Below, piece by piece: positions 13,038 through 13,087 of a stretch of DNA of 13,087 bases. Made by a program: the position numbers and the translations under genes. The notes under the pieces are model-generated. The model was not told the origin of the DNA, ran no database searches, and saw only the letters and a program-made list of their open reading frames with translations. Numbering within the stretch: the stretch's first letter is position 1; the number at the start of each line of letters is the position of its first letter. The DNA is taken from assembly GCA_045655125.1 (NCBI GenBank), contig JAZOOR010000043.1, positions 1-13,087 on the forward strand, in the 5' to 3' direction. The stretch is from SIG578 sp045655125 (GTDB lineage Bacteria > Bacillota > Clostridia > Oscillospirales > Ruminococcaceae).

Positions 13038-13087
13038 ATGCTGTATCAGAAATTTGACAATACTTATGTGATCCGTCTGGAGCGCGG
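13038..13087 (+). CDS. Probable PPC/DUF296-domain DNA-binding protein (5' end only)
   Basis: ATG at 13038 follows AAGGAGG (13024-13030) by 7 nt. The 16 visible residues, MLYQKFDNTYVIRLER, resemble the start of small bacterial PPC-domain (DUF296) proteins, whose N-termini run like M-x-Y-x-x-F-x-N-T-x-V-V-R-L-D-x-G. That match is recalled from the family, over a very short stretch. The gene runs off the right edge. A possible -10 (TATGAT, 13003-13008) precedes it without a clear -35. Confidence 0.5.
   Translation, partial: MLYQKFDNTYVIRLER

Overview
The window looks like a chromosomal segment from a low-to-mid G+C anaerobic Firmicute, most likely a gut-type clostridium (Ruminococcaceae/Oscillospiraceae-like). 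This is inferred from strong AGGAGG-type ribosome binding sites, A/T-rich promoters, a pyrophosphate-linked pyruvate phosphate dikinase, a BspA-like leucine-rich-repeat surface protein with clostridial cell-wall-binding repeats, and palindromic intergenic repeats. No ribosomal or tRNA gene is present, so the taxonomy stays inferential.

Layout. (1) 1-1071, minus: the 5' part of a fused ABC transporter ATPase/permease that runs off the left edge. (2) 1072-1556: a 485-bp gene-free stretch packed with palindromes. It holds two copies of a 74-bp MITE-like repeat, two copies of a 27-nt hairpin, and a 55-nt element that folds perfectly into a three-way junction. The second hairpin contains the stop codon of the next gene. 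(3) 1557-2582, minus: queA (queuosine tRNA modification). (4) 2583-2796: a divergent promoter region in which the -10 elements of queA and asd overlap. (5) 2797-5573, plus: asd-dapA-dapB, a lysine/diaminopimelate operon closed by a strong terminator. (6) 5696-8314, plus: an 872-residue secreted mosaic protein with three successive repeat systems: LRR_5 repeats, three Cys motifs, and twelve and a half 21-residue wall-binding repeats. (7) 8390-9535, minus: a GlmU homologue with an intact acetyltransferase half but a uridylyltransferase half that has lost its signature loops. (8) 9754-12384, plus: ppdK. (9) 12502-12867, plus: an unrecognised 121-residue protein. (10) 13038-13087, plus: the first 16 codons of a probable PPC/DUF296-domain protein.

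How the genes relate. asd, dapA and dapB supply consecutive steps from aspartyl phosphate to tetrahydrodipicolinate, feeding lysine and peptidoglycan. The GlmU-like protein bears on UDP-GlcNAc supply, another wall precursor, and the secreted protein probably attaches to the wall. ppdK and queA are housekeeping genes for central carbon flux and tRNA modification. Most units have their own promoter and terminator, so apart from the dap operon this is a row of independent transcription units.

The most interesting points are the GlmU with a degenerate nucleotidyltransferase half, the compound palindromic repeat region that overlaps the end of queA, the shared -10 of the divergent queA/asd promoters, and the three-repeat mosaic surface protein. 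I saw no CRISPR array, phage, transposase or defence system.
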